Assembly (NCBI GenBank): GCA_002418835.1
Contig: DIEX01000028.1
Coordinates: 57,891-93,254 of the forward strand
Origin: Spirochaetia bacterium UBA5763
GTDB taxonomy: Bacteria > Spirochaetota > UBA4802 > UBA5550
Reading direction: 5' to 3'
Length of the DNA: 35,364 nucleotides
The translations under genes were made by a program, and so were the position numbers. Below, in pieces: positions 13,912 to 22,596 of the stretch. A model generated the notes under the pieces. The model did no database searches. It was not told the DNA's origin and was given only the letters and a program-made list of their open reading frames with translations. Position 1 is the stretch's first letter. The number at the start of each line of letters is the position of its first letter.

Positions 13912-15414
13912 ATGGGAATTTTTAAAAAAGTATTAAAATGGATCGGCATAATAATCGGTGCAGTTTTTGTTCTGATTGTCGGCGCGGGTATAGCTCTGAT
14001 GATTATTGTTGATAAGCCATTTGTTGAGGGGCAGATGGAAAAACAGCTTAACAGGCAGGTGCGCATCGGTGATTTCAGCGGCGGACTTTTCTCTGCTGTG
14101 TCCGGATTTACTGTCAGCGATGTTAAAATATCCAATTTTAAAACACCGAAGGATCTGGAAGCCCTTAAAGGGAAACCTGTTTCAGATAAAGACATCTTCG
14201 CCTCCATGCAGTCATTCAAATTCAAGGTCTCAATACCCCCTCTGCTGAAAAAACAGTTTGTTCTTAATGAACTTATGCTTTATACCCCTCAGATAAATGT
14301 TGTGCGCTACAAAAGCGGTGCTTTCAACTTCTCCGACCTCCTTGCTCCGAAAAAAATGACACCTGAAGAGAAAGCTGAACTTGAAAAGAAGATGAAAGAA
14401 GAGGCTGAAGCCGCAAAAGAAAAAGAGAAGGAAAAACCGCAGGAGAAGTCCAAGCCACTTACTGTTGATGATATTCCTGTAGCAATCAACATCGGTTCTA
14501 TAGGAATGGAAAACGGAAATATAAATTTTACTGAGATGGCATCCGGACAGAAAATCAATTTATACAAAGTTACTGCAAAGGTTTTTGATATCAGAATTGA
14601 TCCGGCAAAACTGGATAAAAATGACAATGTATCACTGAAAGTTTTTGCAGGGATAAAAACAGTGGGGAGATCCGAGTCTGGTGCAGTGAAATCCTTTGAT
14701 ATAGGCCTTGATATCAACGGCCATGTTATTCCTTTCGATAAAAAAACAAGGGTGCTGAACCCTGAAGTTATCATTAAAGCCGGATCACCTTATGGCACAA
14801 TGACCGGTTTGCAGATATTCAATGAGATGATGAATGTTGAACAGCTCACAAAATACTGCGGTAAATTCGATTTTCTTAAAAAAGACCTGGAATGGAAAAA
14901 CGGTTATGTCTCAATTCATTATAAAGATAACATCGCTACTTTAAAGGACGGGAAGTTTGCCAATGATGACTTCGCTTTAACATTTGGCGGAAAAATAAAT
15001 GTTGCCTCCATGTCTCTTGATATGAACACAGACATGACAATGGCTGAAAAACATACAGCGAAAGTAAAATCTCAGACATCTAAACTTGCTGAAAAGGCCA
15101 TTACCGGAAAGATGAAAGATTACGTAAAAGCTGACCAGATTGCTGACGCTGCTGTAAAACCCCTGGTGAATGAAAAAGGTGAGATCTACCTTAAATATGA
15201 AGTTAAAGGAACAGCTCAAAAGCCTGCACCAAAACTGATACACCCGGCACTTGGTTCTTTAGCTGATATTGTAAAGGATGCCGGTAAAGACATTGCAGGT
15301 GCAGTAGTTGACAAGGCAGCTGATGCAGCAAAAGCAAAAGCTGAAGACAAGGTAAAAAAAGAGGCTGATAAAAAAGCTGACAAAGCCGCAAAGAAACTGA
15401 AAAAACTTTTCTGA
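13912..15414 (+). CDS. AsmA-like inner-membrane-anchored envelope protein
   Basis: 500 residues; ATG with a strong AAGGAGAG site. One N-terminal membrane anchor (about 10-33, WIGIIIGAVFVLIVGAGIAL) precedes a long periplasmic part, as in AsmA/TamB-like proteins of the lipid-bridge (VPS13-like) group. The first 120 residues match the AsmA style: FVEGQMEKQLNRQVRIGDFS, then SAVSGFTVSDVKISNF and PPLLKKQFVLNELMLYTPQI. A highly charged Lys/Glu linker (about 145-185) separates this from a second beta-rich region starting VAINIGSIGMENGNINFTEM. The C-terminal 60 residues are Ala/Lys/Asp-rich and probably helical. AsmA relatives are linked to phospholipid transport and outer-membrane assembly, which implies a two-membrane cell. 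It is transcribed alone and ends at the terminator 15425-15447. Confidence 0.75.
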   Translation: MGIFKKVLKWIGIIIGAVFVLIVGAGIALMIIVDKPFVEGQMEKQLNRQVRIGDFSGGLFSAVSGFTVSDVKISNFKTPKDLEALKGKPVSDKDIFASMQSFKFKVSIPPLLKKQFVLNELMLYTPQINVVRYKSGAFNFSDLLAPKKMTPEEKAELEKKMKEEAEAAKEKEKEKPQEKSKPLTVDDIPVAINIGSIGMENGNINFTEMASGQKINLYKVTAKVFDIRIDPAKLDKNDNVSLKVFAGIKTVGRSESGAVKSFDIGLDINGHVIPFDKKTRVLNPEVIIKAGSPYGTMTGLQIFNEMMNVEQLTKYCGKFDFLKKDLEWKNGYVSIHYKDNIATLKDGKFANDDFALTFGGKINVASMSLDMNTDMTMAEKHTAKVKSQTSKLAEKAITGKMKDYVKADQIADAAVKPLVNEKGEIYLKYEVKGTAQKPAPKLIHPALGSLADIVKDAGKDIAGAVVDKAADAAKAKAEDKVKKEADKKADKAAKKLKKLF

Positions 15415-15424
15415 CAGGAGTCAG

Positions 15425-15447
15425 GGGGCTGCTCAGCAGCCCCTTTT
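15425..15447 (+). terminator. Intrinsic terminator after the AsmA-like gene
   Basis: Perfect 8-bp GC-rich stem GGGGCTGC-TCA-GCAGCCCC followed by TTTT. It ends only 5 bp before the ATG of the DUF523 gene, so that gene is either leaderless, read through, or controlled by this hairpin. Confidence 0.85.
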
Positions 15448-15452
15448 CAATT

Positions 15453-15905
15453 ATGAAGAAACCTCAATACTTAGTAAGCGCCTGCCTTGCAGGAATTCCC
15501 TGCCGTTATAACGGGACACCTTTCCCTGTAGAAAAAATTCTTCATCTTGTAGAATCGGGAGATGCCATACCATTCTGCCCTGAACAGCTTGGCGGACTCC
15601 CTACACCGCGCAGTCAATGCGAGATATGTGAAATCAGCGGAGAAAAAAAGGTACTATCCATAGAAGGCGGTGACTGCACTGAACAGTTTATAAAGGGGGC
15701 AAAGGCTTCTCTTGAACTGGCAGAAAAATCAGGGATAAAAAAAGCGGTGCTTAAATCACGAAGCCCTTCATGCGGATATGGTGAAATATATGATGGAACT
15801 TTCTCCGGCAGTAAAAAAGAAGGGAATGGTATAACTGCGGAACTTTTTATTAACCACGGCATTAAAGTTTTTACTGAACTTACATTTAATAAAGATACTG
15901 ATTAA
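15453..15905 (+). CDS. DUF523 family protein
   Basis: 150 residues. The Cys-rich pattern of DUF523 is intact: SACLAGIPCRYNG (Cys11, Cys17), FCPEQLGGLPTPR (Cys42), CEICE (Cys56, Cys59), GAKASLELAEKSGIKKAVLK and SRSPSCGYGEIYDG. The conserved cysteines suggest metal or iron-sulfur binding, and the family resembles 2-thiouracil desulfidase (TudS), known to remove sulfur from thiouracil; I infer, but cannot show, the same for this member. It has no DUF1722 extension and no signal peptide. The start codon lies directly behind a terminator hairpin and has no Shine-Dalgarno. Its stop is 1 bp from the stop of the convergent MerR gene. Confidence 0.88.
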   Translation: MKKPQYLVSACLAGIPCRYNGTPFPVEKILHLVESGDAIPFCPEQLGGLPTPRSQCEICEISGEKKVLSIEGGDCTEQFIKGAKASLELAEKSGIKKAVLKSRSPSCGYGEIYDGTFSGSKKEGNGITAELFINHGIKVFTELTFNKDTD

Positions 15906-15906
15906 A

Positions 15907-16293
15907 CTATTCTGAAAGTTCTTTTTTTCTGTGAATCAGCTTTTCTTTAAGAGCAAGGAGATCCTTTTCAAAGAGTTTAATCTCGTTTTTATGGATCTGG
16001 ATCTCATCATACTTTTTACTGATATAAAAAAGACTTTTGTCGATCTGTTCAACTTCGCTCACATCAGCATCTGCCATCCCTATCATCTCGGCAATCTCGT
16101 CCAGCGTTGCGCCGAACCTCTTCCCTCGCAGAATAAGTTTTAATCTCCCCCTGTGCTTCTGTGAATATACTCTCTGGTTCCCCTGGCTCCTTTCAGGAAC
16201 AAGGAGTCCCTTCTCTTCATAAAACCTTATTGTTGAAGGGCTTATATCAAATTCAGCAGCAAGTTCTGAAATTGTGTACTTTTCGATGTTCAT
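15907..16293 (-). CDS. MerR family transcriptional regulator (LiuR-like)
   Basis: 128 residues from the ATG at 16293, which has AGGA upstream; an in-frame ATG at 16314 lacks a ribosome-binding site. The N-terminal winged helix-turn-helix is complete (YTISELAAEFDISPSTIRFY then EEKGLLVPERS), followed by VYSQKHRGRLKLILRGKRFG and ATLDEIAEMI, which look like MerR proteins that control branched-chain amino acid or acyl-CoA breakdown (LiuR type). A coiled coil (about 85-125) provides the dimer interface; there is no ligand domain and no Cys, so metal sensing is unlikely. No catabolic genes are adjacent. It lies 100 bp downstream of the hybrid kinase on the same strand; a dyad at 16330-16347 could be its own operator. 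Confidence 0.88.
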   Translation of the reverse strand: MNIEKYTISELAAEFDISPSTIRFYEEKGLLVPERSQGNQRVYSQKHRGRLKLILRGKRFGATLDEIAEMIGMADADVSEVEQIDKSLFYISKKYDEIQIHKNEIKLFEKDLLALKEKLIHRKKELSE

Positions 16294-16329
16294 CTCTTTT
16301 TCCTGATTATTCATATCTTACAGGAATAA

Positions 16330-16347
16330 TGACAATGGGTAATGTCA
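16330..16347. promoter_or_regulatory. Dyad upstream of the MerR gene, possible operator
   Basis: TGACAATGGGTAATGTCA, an inverted repeat with 5-bp arms, 37-54 bp before the MerR start. On the minus strand it supplies a perfect TTGACA at its upstream edge. I see no good -10 box at normal spacing, which would suit MerR-type promoters with long spacers but is not proof. Confidence 0.3.
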
Positions 16348-16358
16348 ACGATTTTAAA

Positions 16359-16380
16359 TGAAGATGAAAGTCAATCTTCA
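16359..16380 (-). terminator. Weak hairpin after the membrane hybrid kinase
   Basis: Perfect 7-bp inverted repeat TGAAGAT/ATCTTCA with an 8-nt loop, 14 bp past the kinase stop, followed on the minus strand by ATTTAAAA. It is AT-rich, so it would terminate inefficiently and could allow read-through into the MerR gene. Confidence 0.35.
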
Positions 16381-16393
16381 CATAGATGAACTA

Positions 16394-18634
16394 CTAACTT
16401 TTTTTACCTGATTCATGTTCAACACGGATCATCATATTTGCCAGTTCACCTTTTTTAAACGGTTTCTGAAGATAACCGAAGGCGCCCAAAGCAAGAATTT
16501 CTTTAACAGCATTGGCTGTAGTATATCCGGAGATTACAATAACAGGCAAATCCGGATTAAGGGATTTTAAATTCATTAACAATTCCCTCCCGTTCATAAC
16601 AGGCATTATAATATCAAGAAAAACCGCTTTGATTTCGCCTGACATTTTTTTGAACAGCTCAAAACCTTCAAAACCGTTTGATGCGGTTAGCACTTCATAC
16701 GACATGCTTTCCAGCATTTTTTCCATGGTATCCCGTATCATAATCTCATCATCAATGACAAGTAGTGTTCCGCTCCCCTTATGTTCAAAAGAGTTTTCAC
16801 CCTTACCGCCCGGCCTGTCTTCTATAGAAACAGGTAGATCAATAATTATCTCTGTACCCTTACCCTCTTCACTTTCAAGTGTCAGAACCCCGTGATGATC
16901 CTTTACCGTGCCATAAACAACTGACAGCCCGAGCCCGGTTCCTTTCCCCTGATTCTTTGTAGTAAAGAAAGGCTCAAAAATTTTATCCTTTATCTTCCTG
17001 GGAATTCCGCTTCCGGTATCTTTCAGCGAAATTCTGAGATATCTTCCGGGTTCAATATCAAAAGCTGAATCTCTGCAGAATTCTTCGTCATACTCGACAT
17101 TTGAGCTTGTGACTCTGAAAATTCCGCCATCGGGCATTGCATCCCTTGAGTTAATCCCGATATTAAGAATAACATTTTCAAAAAGTGTATTATCTCCTGT
17201 TACAATTGATAGTGCAGCATCAAGTGATGTCTGTATTTCTATCTTTTTATCAACACTTCTCATCAGCATAGCCAGGGCGTTTTTAATGCAGAGATGCATA
17301 TCAAAGGGTTCCGACTTTCTTTTACCTTTTCTTGAAAAAGCGAGAAGTTTGTGTGTCAGATCAGAGGCCTTCTCTGACGCTTTTATTATAATATCCGTAT
17401 ACTGTTTCAGCTCCGTTTCATTTTTAATATAGCTGGAGAGAAGCTCCGCGCTCCCCATAATTGCCGCAAGCATATTATTGAAATCATGGGCAACTCCTCC
17501 GGCCAGCTGCCCTATTGATTCCAGTTTCTGCGACTGCCGGAGCTCATCCTCCAGGCGCTGCCTTTCAGTAATATCTCTGAAAACAATTACTGAACCTATA
17601 TATTTTTTTTCATGATTGAATATAGGTGACCCGTTTTCAGAAATAATTTTTTCAGATCCATTCTTTGAATTCAGCAGAAGATAACCGCTATATGTCCCTG
17701 AATATTTTTCATGGACAATCCTTTCGAGTATATCATCTACGCATTTTCCTGTTGCATGATCATTCACGCAGAAAACTTCATTGAGATTCCGCCCGGCAGC
17801 CTCGACAGTCTCCCAACCTGTAAGTTCCTCGGCTACAGGATTGATCATTACAATCTTCTGGTCTTCTCCAACAACAATTACGCCGTCTCCGATTGAGTTA
17901 AGAGTTATCCTGAGGTTCTCCTCGCTTTTTTCAATTTCTGCATTTTTCTCTTTAAGCTCCCTGGCTCTCATTTTCGAATTCCAGACATAACTCATAAATA
18001 CAGGGACAAAGGCAAAAAAGAAAAAGAGCGCAACAAGTGATGAAAGCATAACCATCTTTTTCACTGTTGTCTCAACATACTCAAGTGTAAACTCCGCGCA
18101 GGCAAGGTACTTCCGCCCCCCCGGAGAATAAACCGGAATAAACACTGCCCTGAAAACTCCCCACCTGTCTGTAAAATTAGTAAACACAGGTTCCTCCCCG
18201 GCAAAGGCGGAGATCTCTTCAGCACTTACACCATCAACGTAAGACATAAAGTAATACATCTGAAGACCTGAAATATCGGTCTGTTCCGTTCTGTTACAGG
18301 TTGTTAGATAGACCTTACCATCAATAAGAACATCGGTCCATATATACTTCATCCCGGTAAATCCCGCAATCTCTGTTAACTTCTTTTCAATATGGTTATA
18401 TTCGCCAGGTGAGATTGACTCAGCGGAAACCGCACGATCATGATAATCGTCAGGGAGTACGTAGGAGATACTCCGCGCTGTCATGAGCAGAGAGCGGTCT
18501 ATCTCCTTCATGACATATATCCCTGCCGCATATTTCATCAGAAAAATAAATAAAACAACAAGGAGTATATAAAAAACCACGGCTGTAAAAAAAACCGCCT
18601 CTCTCCTTCTGTTTCTGTCAGATGATATATTCAT
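16394..18634 (-). CDS. Membrane hybrid histidine kinase with periplasmic sensor, PAS and receiver
   Basis: 746 residues. TM1 (about 14-36) and TM2 (about 193-217) flank a 155-residue periplasmic domain containing GMKYIWTDVLIDGKVYLTTC and VFTNFTDRWGVFRAVFIPVY, which resembles Cache-type sensors. A coiled coil leads to a PAS domain (about 240-355), then HisKA with AGGVAHDFNNMLAAIMGSAE (His383), ATPase (NIGINSRDAM, KDTGSGIP, FEPFFTTK, GKGTGLGLSVV) and a C-terminal receiver (Asp628/629, phosphoacceptor Asp674 in FLDIIMPVMNG, Lys724 in QKPFKK). The HDFNN kinase type with an attached receiver is common in multistep phosphorelays. No HPt or output protein is encoded nearby. It has its own predicted promoter (18651-18678) and an AGGGG ribosome-binding site. 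Confidence 0.95.
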   Translation of the reverse strand: MNISSDRNRRREAVFFTAVVFYILLVVLFIFLMKYAAGIYVMKEIDRSLLMTARSISYVLPDDYHDRAVSAESISPGEYNHIEKKLTEIAGFTGMKYIWTDVLIDGKVYLTTCNRTEQTDISGLQMYYFMSYVDGVSAEEISAFAGEEPVFTNFTDRWGVFRAVFIPVYSPGGRKYLACAEFTLEYVETTVKKMVMLSSLVALFFFFAFVPVFMSYVWNSKMRARELKEKNAEIEKSEENLRITLNSIGDGVIVVGEDQKIVMINPVAEELTGWETVEAAGRNLNEVFCVNDHATGKCVDDILERIVHEKYSGTYSGYLLLNSKNGSEKIISENGSPIFNHEKKYIGSVIVFRDITERQRLEDELRQSQKLESIGQLAGGVAHDFNNMLAAIMGSAELLSSYIKNETELKQYTDIIIKASEKASDLTHKLLAFSRKGKRKSEPFDMHLCIKNALAMLMRSVDKKIEIQTSLDAALSIVTGDNTLFENVILNIGINSRDAMPDGGIFRVTSSNVEYDEEFCRDSAFDIEPGRYLRISLKDTGSGIPRKIKDKIFEPFFTTKNQGKGTGLGLSVVYGTVKDHHGVLTLESEEGKGTEIIIDLPVSIEDRPGGKGENSFEHKGSGTLLVIDDEIMIRDTMEKMLESMSYEVLTASNGFEGFELFKKMSGEIKAVFLDIIMPVMNGRELLMNLKSLNPDLPVIVISGYTTANAVKEILALGAFGYLQKPFKKGELANMMIRVEHESGKKS

Positions 18635-18650
18635 TTATCCCCTTTAATTA

Positions 18651-18678
18651 ATATTAATACAAAATCACGATTTGTCAA
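18651..18678 (-). promoter_or_regulatory. Predicted promoter of the membrane hybrid kinase
   Basis: On the minus strand: perfect TTGACA (18673-18678), 16-bp spacer, TAATAT (18651-18656), about 17 bp before the start codon. The leader would be only about 10 nt. Confidence 0.45.
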
Positions 18679-18706
18679 ATTTGAATGAATTAAACAAATG
18701 ATATAG

Positions 18707-18743
18707 AAAGGGACCTGTTTTCATTGAGAGAACAGGTCCCTTT
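18707..18743 (-). terminator. Intrinsic terminator after tex
   Basis: Perfect 13-bp stem AAAGGGACCTGTT/AACAGGTCCCTTT with an 11-nt loop, 27 bp downstream of the tex stop. The T-run after it on the minus strand is short (TTTCTATAT), but the stem is very stable. Confidence 0.75.
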
Positions 18744-18769
18744 GCTGTTGAGAGCATTCCTTTATTCTG

Positions 18770-21058
18770 CTACTCTTTAATCAGATCTTTAAGTCCTGAA
18801 AAGGGGGATTGAGATTTTTTAACATCTTTCTGAGTAGACTGTTTTTTTACTTCGTGGAGTTTTTCCTTTTTATTCACCGGCGGTTTATCAGCAGGTTTCT
18901 CCGCTTTTTTCTGAGCCTCATCGAATGGTGCGCTTTTCATGGAGAGTGCTATTCTTTTTCTTTCAGCATCAACATCAATTACTGTTACCTGAACTTTCTG
19001 GTTCACCTTGATGAAACCGTGCGGATTATCCACAAACTTATCCGCCAGATGGCTTATATGCACAAGTCCATCCTGGTGAACTCCTATATCAACAAAGGCT
19101 CCGAATGCTGTGACATTGGTTACAACTCCGGATAGAACCATCCCCTTTTCCAGATCTGAGATTCCATTTACACCCTCCTTAAAACTGAAAAGCTCAAACT
19201 CTTTGCGTGGATCGCGCCCAGGCTTTTCAAGCTCGCTCATTATATCCTTTAATGTAGGTATTCCTATGGTATCTGTCACATAATTCTCAAATTTAATTTT
19301 CTGCCTGAGAGAACTGTCTCTCATAAGATCACTGACTGTGCATGAGAGGTCTTCCGCCATCTTCTGAACTATGCTGTAGCTTTCCGGGTGAACAGCACTT
19401 GAGTCCAGAGGGTTCTCCGCGTTTCTGATCCTGAGAAATCCCGCAGCCTGCTCATAAGTTTTAGGCCCCATCCCTGAAACTTTTTTCAACTCCTCACGGT
19501 TTTTGAAGGCTCCTTTTTCATCTCTGTATTTCACAATCGCATCAGCCATCCTCGGTGAAAGACCTGAAACATATTTCATCAACTCACCGCTTGCAGTATT
19601 TACTTCAACACCCACTGCATTGACACAGCTCATCACTGCATCATCAAGAGATTTCTTCAGTTCCTTTTGATCTACATCGTGCTGGTACTGCCCTACCCCG
19701 ATCGATTTAGGATCAATCTTAACCAGTTCAGCAAGGGGATCCATAAGCCTTCTGCCGATAGAGACAGCGCCGCGTACAGTTACATCATAGTCGGGAAACT
19801 CCTTTCTCGCAACTTCTGATGCAGAATAAACAGAAGCTCCGCTCTCATTCACCATCGTGATTATTACATTTTCAAGACCGATAGATTTACAGAAGGCCAG
19901 AGCCTCTCTCCCTCCGGTACCGTTACCTATTGCAATTGCCTCAACTTTATATTTAGCGCAAAGCTCCCGTATCTTCTTTGCTGACTCTTCGATTTTTTTG
20001 TACGGTTCAAGGGGATATATGGCGTCATTGAAAACAAAATTCCCCTGTCTCGACAGGCATACCAGTTTGCAACCGGTCCGCAGACCGGGGTCAAGTGCAA
20101 GTACCGACTTCTCTCCAAGGGGTGAAGCCAGCAGAAGCTCCTTAACATTTTCAGCAAAAACCCTTATGGCTTCATCATCAGCTTTCTTTTTCAAAGACGC
20201 CCGAAGCTCGGTCTCCATTGATGGGCCCATGAGCCTCTTGTAACTATCCTTGACCGCTTCAGCAATCTCCCCTGCCGCTGGGCTGCTTTTTTTCACAAAT
20301 CTGTTCTCAAGGAGAGAAACAGCACTTTCCTCTTCAGGGAGAAAATGGACCAGCAGATGACCCTCGTCAGAACCTCGAAGCAGTGCAAGGATTCTGTGTG
20401 ACGGCGCCCCATTCACAGGTTCACTCCATTCAAAGTAATCCCTGTACTTCACGCCATCTTTTTCACTCCCCTTCACAACCTTTGATGACATTGATGCTTT
20501 TTTAACAAAGAAGGTTCTCATCTCCTCACGGGCTTCACTGTTTTCATTAACCCATTCAGCAATAATATCCCGGGCACCCTGCAGTGCATCACCCCCTGAT
20601 TCAACACCCTTCTCCATATCTATGTACTTCATAGCCTCCGCAACAGGATCATTCTTACCCTGTGCAAAAAGTATCTCAGCCAGAGGTTCCAGTCCTTTCT
20701 CTTTCGCGATCATCCCCCGTGTTCTGCGCTTCGGCCTGTACGGCAGATATATGTCTTCAAGCCTTGATAGAGTCTCAGCTTCCATCACCTGTTTCTCAAG
20801 TTCAGGGGTAAGTTTCTCCTGCTCTGTGAGGGATTTTATAATTGCCTCCCTCCTTTTATCAAGTTCAGCAAGCAGTTCAATGCGGTCCCTTATTGCTATG
20901 ATTGCAACCTCATCAAGGTTTCCGGTTACCTCCTTCCTGTAGCGGGCAATAAAGGGGACAGTGGCATCTTCGGAGAGGAGCTTAACAACTGCAGCAACCT
21001 GCTCTTTTTTAATCTTAAGCTCTTTCGACACTATGAGTATATTTTTTTCCAATTCCAT
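18770..21058 (-). CDS. tex: Tex-family RNA-binding transcription accessory protein
   Basis: 762 residues, the normal Tex length. The N-terminal helical part has the signature VPFIARYRKEVTGNLDE and DIYLPYRPKRRTRGMIAKEK. A YqgF/RNase H-like domain follows (VLALDPGLRTGCKLVCLSRQ; VEAIAIGNGTGGREALAFC), then paired helix-hairpin-helix motifs (KYVSGLSPRMADAIVKYRDE, LKKVSGMGPKTYEQAAGFLR) and a C-terminal S1 domain (GMVLSGVVTNVTAFGAFVDI, HQDGLVHISHL). The tail after S1 is Lys-rich and low in complexity. Tex binds nucleic acid and elongating RNA polymerase and is related to eukaryotic Spt6. Start ATG has AGGATG upstream. It is transcribed alone and ends at the 18707-18743 hairpin. Confidence 0.97.
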   Translation of the reverse strand: MELEKNILIVSKELKIKKEQVAAVVKLLSEDATVPFIARYRKEVTGNLDEVAIIAIRDRIELLAELDKRREAIIKSLTEQEKLTPELEKQVMEAETLSRLEDIYLPYRPKRRTRGMIAKEKGLEPLAEILFAQGKNDPVAEAMKYIDMEKGVESGGDALQGARDIIAEWVNENSEAREEMRTFFVKKASMSSKVVKGSEKDGVKYRDYFEWSEPVNGAPSHRILALLRGSDEGHLLVHFLPEEESAVSLLENRFVKKSSPAAGEIAEAVKDSYKRLMGPSMETELRASLKKKADDEAIRVFAENVKELLLASPLGEKSVLALDPGLRTGCKLVCLSRQGNFVFNDAIYPLEPYKKIEESAKKIRELCAKYKVEAIAIGNGTGGREALAFCKSIGLENVIITMVNESGASVYSASEVARKEFPDYDVTVRGAVSIGRRLMDPLAELVKIDPKSIGVGQYQHDVDQKELKKSLDDAVMSCVNAVGVEVNTASGELMKYVSGLSPRMADAIVKYRDEKGAFKNREELKKVSGMGPKTYEQAAGFLRIRNAENPLDSSAVHPESYSIVQKMAEDLSCTVSDLMRDSSLRQKIKFENYVTDTIGIPTLKDIMSELEKPGRDPRKEFELFSFKEGVNGISDLEKGMVLSGVVTNVTAFGAFVDIGVHQDGLVHISHLADKFVDNPHGFIKVNQKVQVTVIDVDAERKRIALSMKSAPFDEAQKKAEKPADKPPVNKKEKLHEVKKQSTQKDVKKSQSPFSGLKDLIKE

Positions 21059-21288
21059 TAATTCATCCTGTTAAATAGTGTATTAGTTATATATTCTGAT
21101 TAATCCGGAAAAAACTCTCCGGAAAGACTTTTTCATTAATATTATGAAGTTTTCATGGATTAACCGGATTTTATACGCCGTATTTTACCATACAAAAAAA
21201 TCAACCCCGGTTTTCCTCTGGAGGATAATAATTCCTGATATTTATAAAATAGAGACAGCAATATAACGGGCCTCAGCAAAAAGCGGAG

Positions 21289-22575
21289 TTAAACTCTTCC
21301 GGAGCGAAAAATCAGATGCTCCAGAACAAGAGATACTGTAATACCCACAACAAATCCGTTTCCCAGTACAGGCCTGAGGCCTGAAGGGAGCGATTCCAGT
21401 GACCCTGCCGGCAGAAATGCAATAATTAACCCGGAGAGAACGGGAAAAGCAATCAGCAGGAGATAATCAAAAGAAATATCTCTCATTCCTGAAAAGGCTA
21501 CAAGGAGGCCTGCCGCCACCTGTGTACACATAATGAAAAGGAGAACCGAACCTATCACCACATCTGGAATAAAATTCAGCCAGAAGAGAAGACCGGGAAT
21601 AAAGGAGAAAAGAAGCATTATTACCCCTGCCGGTATCAGAGTTGAACGTGCAGCACACCCTGTTGAAGCAATTATACCGGGACTGAAAGAAAAATTCAGC
21701 GGACCTATTACCCCCATGAATCCTGCCAATACATTACCAATACCGGTGAAGGCTGTACCTGAATTAATACGCCGCGGCATTTCATCCGCATTCAGCACAG
21801 TTCCCACTGCCTGAATTGAACCAAGATCATTCACAGCAAGGCCGAGAAAGCATAACATAAACGCTGCGATTAATCCCGGATCAAAATCCGGATATGTAGT
21901 TAGCCCCGAAAAAAAACCGCCGAAAAACCTAATATCAGTTGAACACCCCTGTAAAACAGAGGCTGGCTCAATCATGAAATATACAATAGTTCCGGAAATC
22001 ATCCCCCAGAGTATTATAGTAGATTTCATCAAACCTGTAAAAAACCTCTGGCAGAGAAACATCAGAAGAATCAGGACAAAAGCGAATCCGAGATGCCCGG
22101 CAGAAGAGAACCCTGATGAACCTCTGCTTATCATCTGAATAATTGACGGCATCATTGTAAAAGCCACAAGAAGAAGAATAACTGAGACAACACGCGTATT
22201 AAATAGTTTCCGTATTTGATTAAATAGTCCGCTCACTGAGAAAAGAAACAGCAGACCCCCTCCGATCATTATAGAAGTATATATGGATGCCGGAGACTTC
22301 CCCTCAGATGCAAGAATTCCTATTAATAATACGGTTGCAGGCCCAATAACAAGAGGGAGCCTGTGCCCTTTCCAGATCTGAAGCAGCAGGCTTACACCCA
22401 TTACAGCAAAGAGCTTCTGCATATAGAGCATGGAGGATTCAAAAGAGCCCTCCATACCTCCAAGTATTCTCCCGAGTATAATTACAGCAGGAATTGTTAC
22501 CGCAAGCCACTGAAGCCCATATATAAGAATCTCTTTAAAAGGCGGCCGATCTTCAAGAGCATATTTAAGATTCAT
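21289..22575 (-). CDS. NCS2-family (uracil/xanthine-type) permease
   Basis: 428 residues with about 12-14 hydrophobic segments. The N terminus LKYALEDRPPFKEILIYGLQ and the two-half layout match nucleobase:cation symporter-2 proteins. In well-studied members TM1 carries a Gln-His pair; here it is Gln-Trp (GLQWLAVTIPAV). The motif normally written QNxG before TM10 appears as PLNFSFSPGIIAST. These changes make it a divergent subfamily, and substrates other than nucleobases are possible. It starts 21 bp after trpB with a GAGGGA ribosome-binding site, so the two genes are almost certainly co-transcribed. Nothing nearby encodes purine or pyrimidine metabolism. Confidence 0.85.
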   Translation of the reverse strand: MNLKYALEDRPPFKEILIYGLQWLAVTIPAVIILGRILGGMEGSFESSMLYMQKLFAVMGVSLLLQIWKGHRLPLVIGPATVLLIGILASEGKSPASIYTSIMIGGGLLFLFSVSGLFNQIRKLFNTRVVSVILLLVAFTMMPSIIQMISRGSSGFSSAGHLGFAFVLILLMFLCQRFFTGLMKSTIILWGMISGTIVYFMIEPASVLQGCSTDIRFFGGFFSGLTTYPDFDPGLIAAFMLCFLGLAVNDLGSIQAVGTVLNADEMPRRINSGTAFTGIGNVLAGFMGVIGPLNFSFSPGIIASTGCAARSTLIPAGVIMLLFSFIPGLLFWLNFIPDVVIGSVLLFIMCTQVAAGLLVAFSGMRDISFDYLLLIAFPVLSGLIIAFLPAGSLESLPSGLRPVLGNGFVVGITVSLVLEHLIFRSGRV

Positions 22576-22596
22576 ATCAGTCCCTCAAAAACGATT

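Noticed and set aside
21189..21215. Terminator for the NCS2 permease (AACCGGGGTT followed on the minus strand by a T-run)
   Set aside because: The stem is 4 bp with a 2-nt loop, too short to call.
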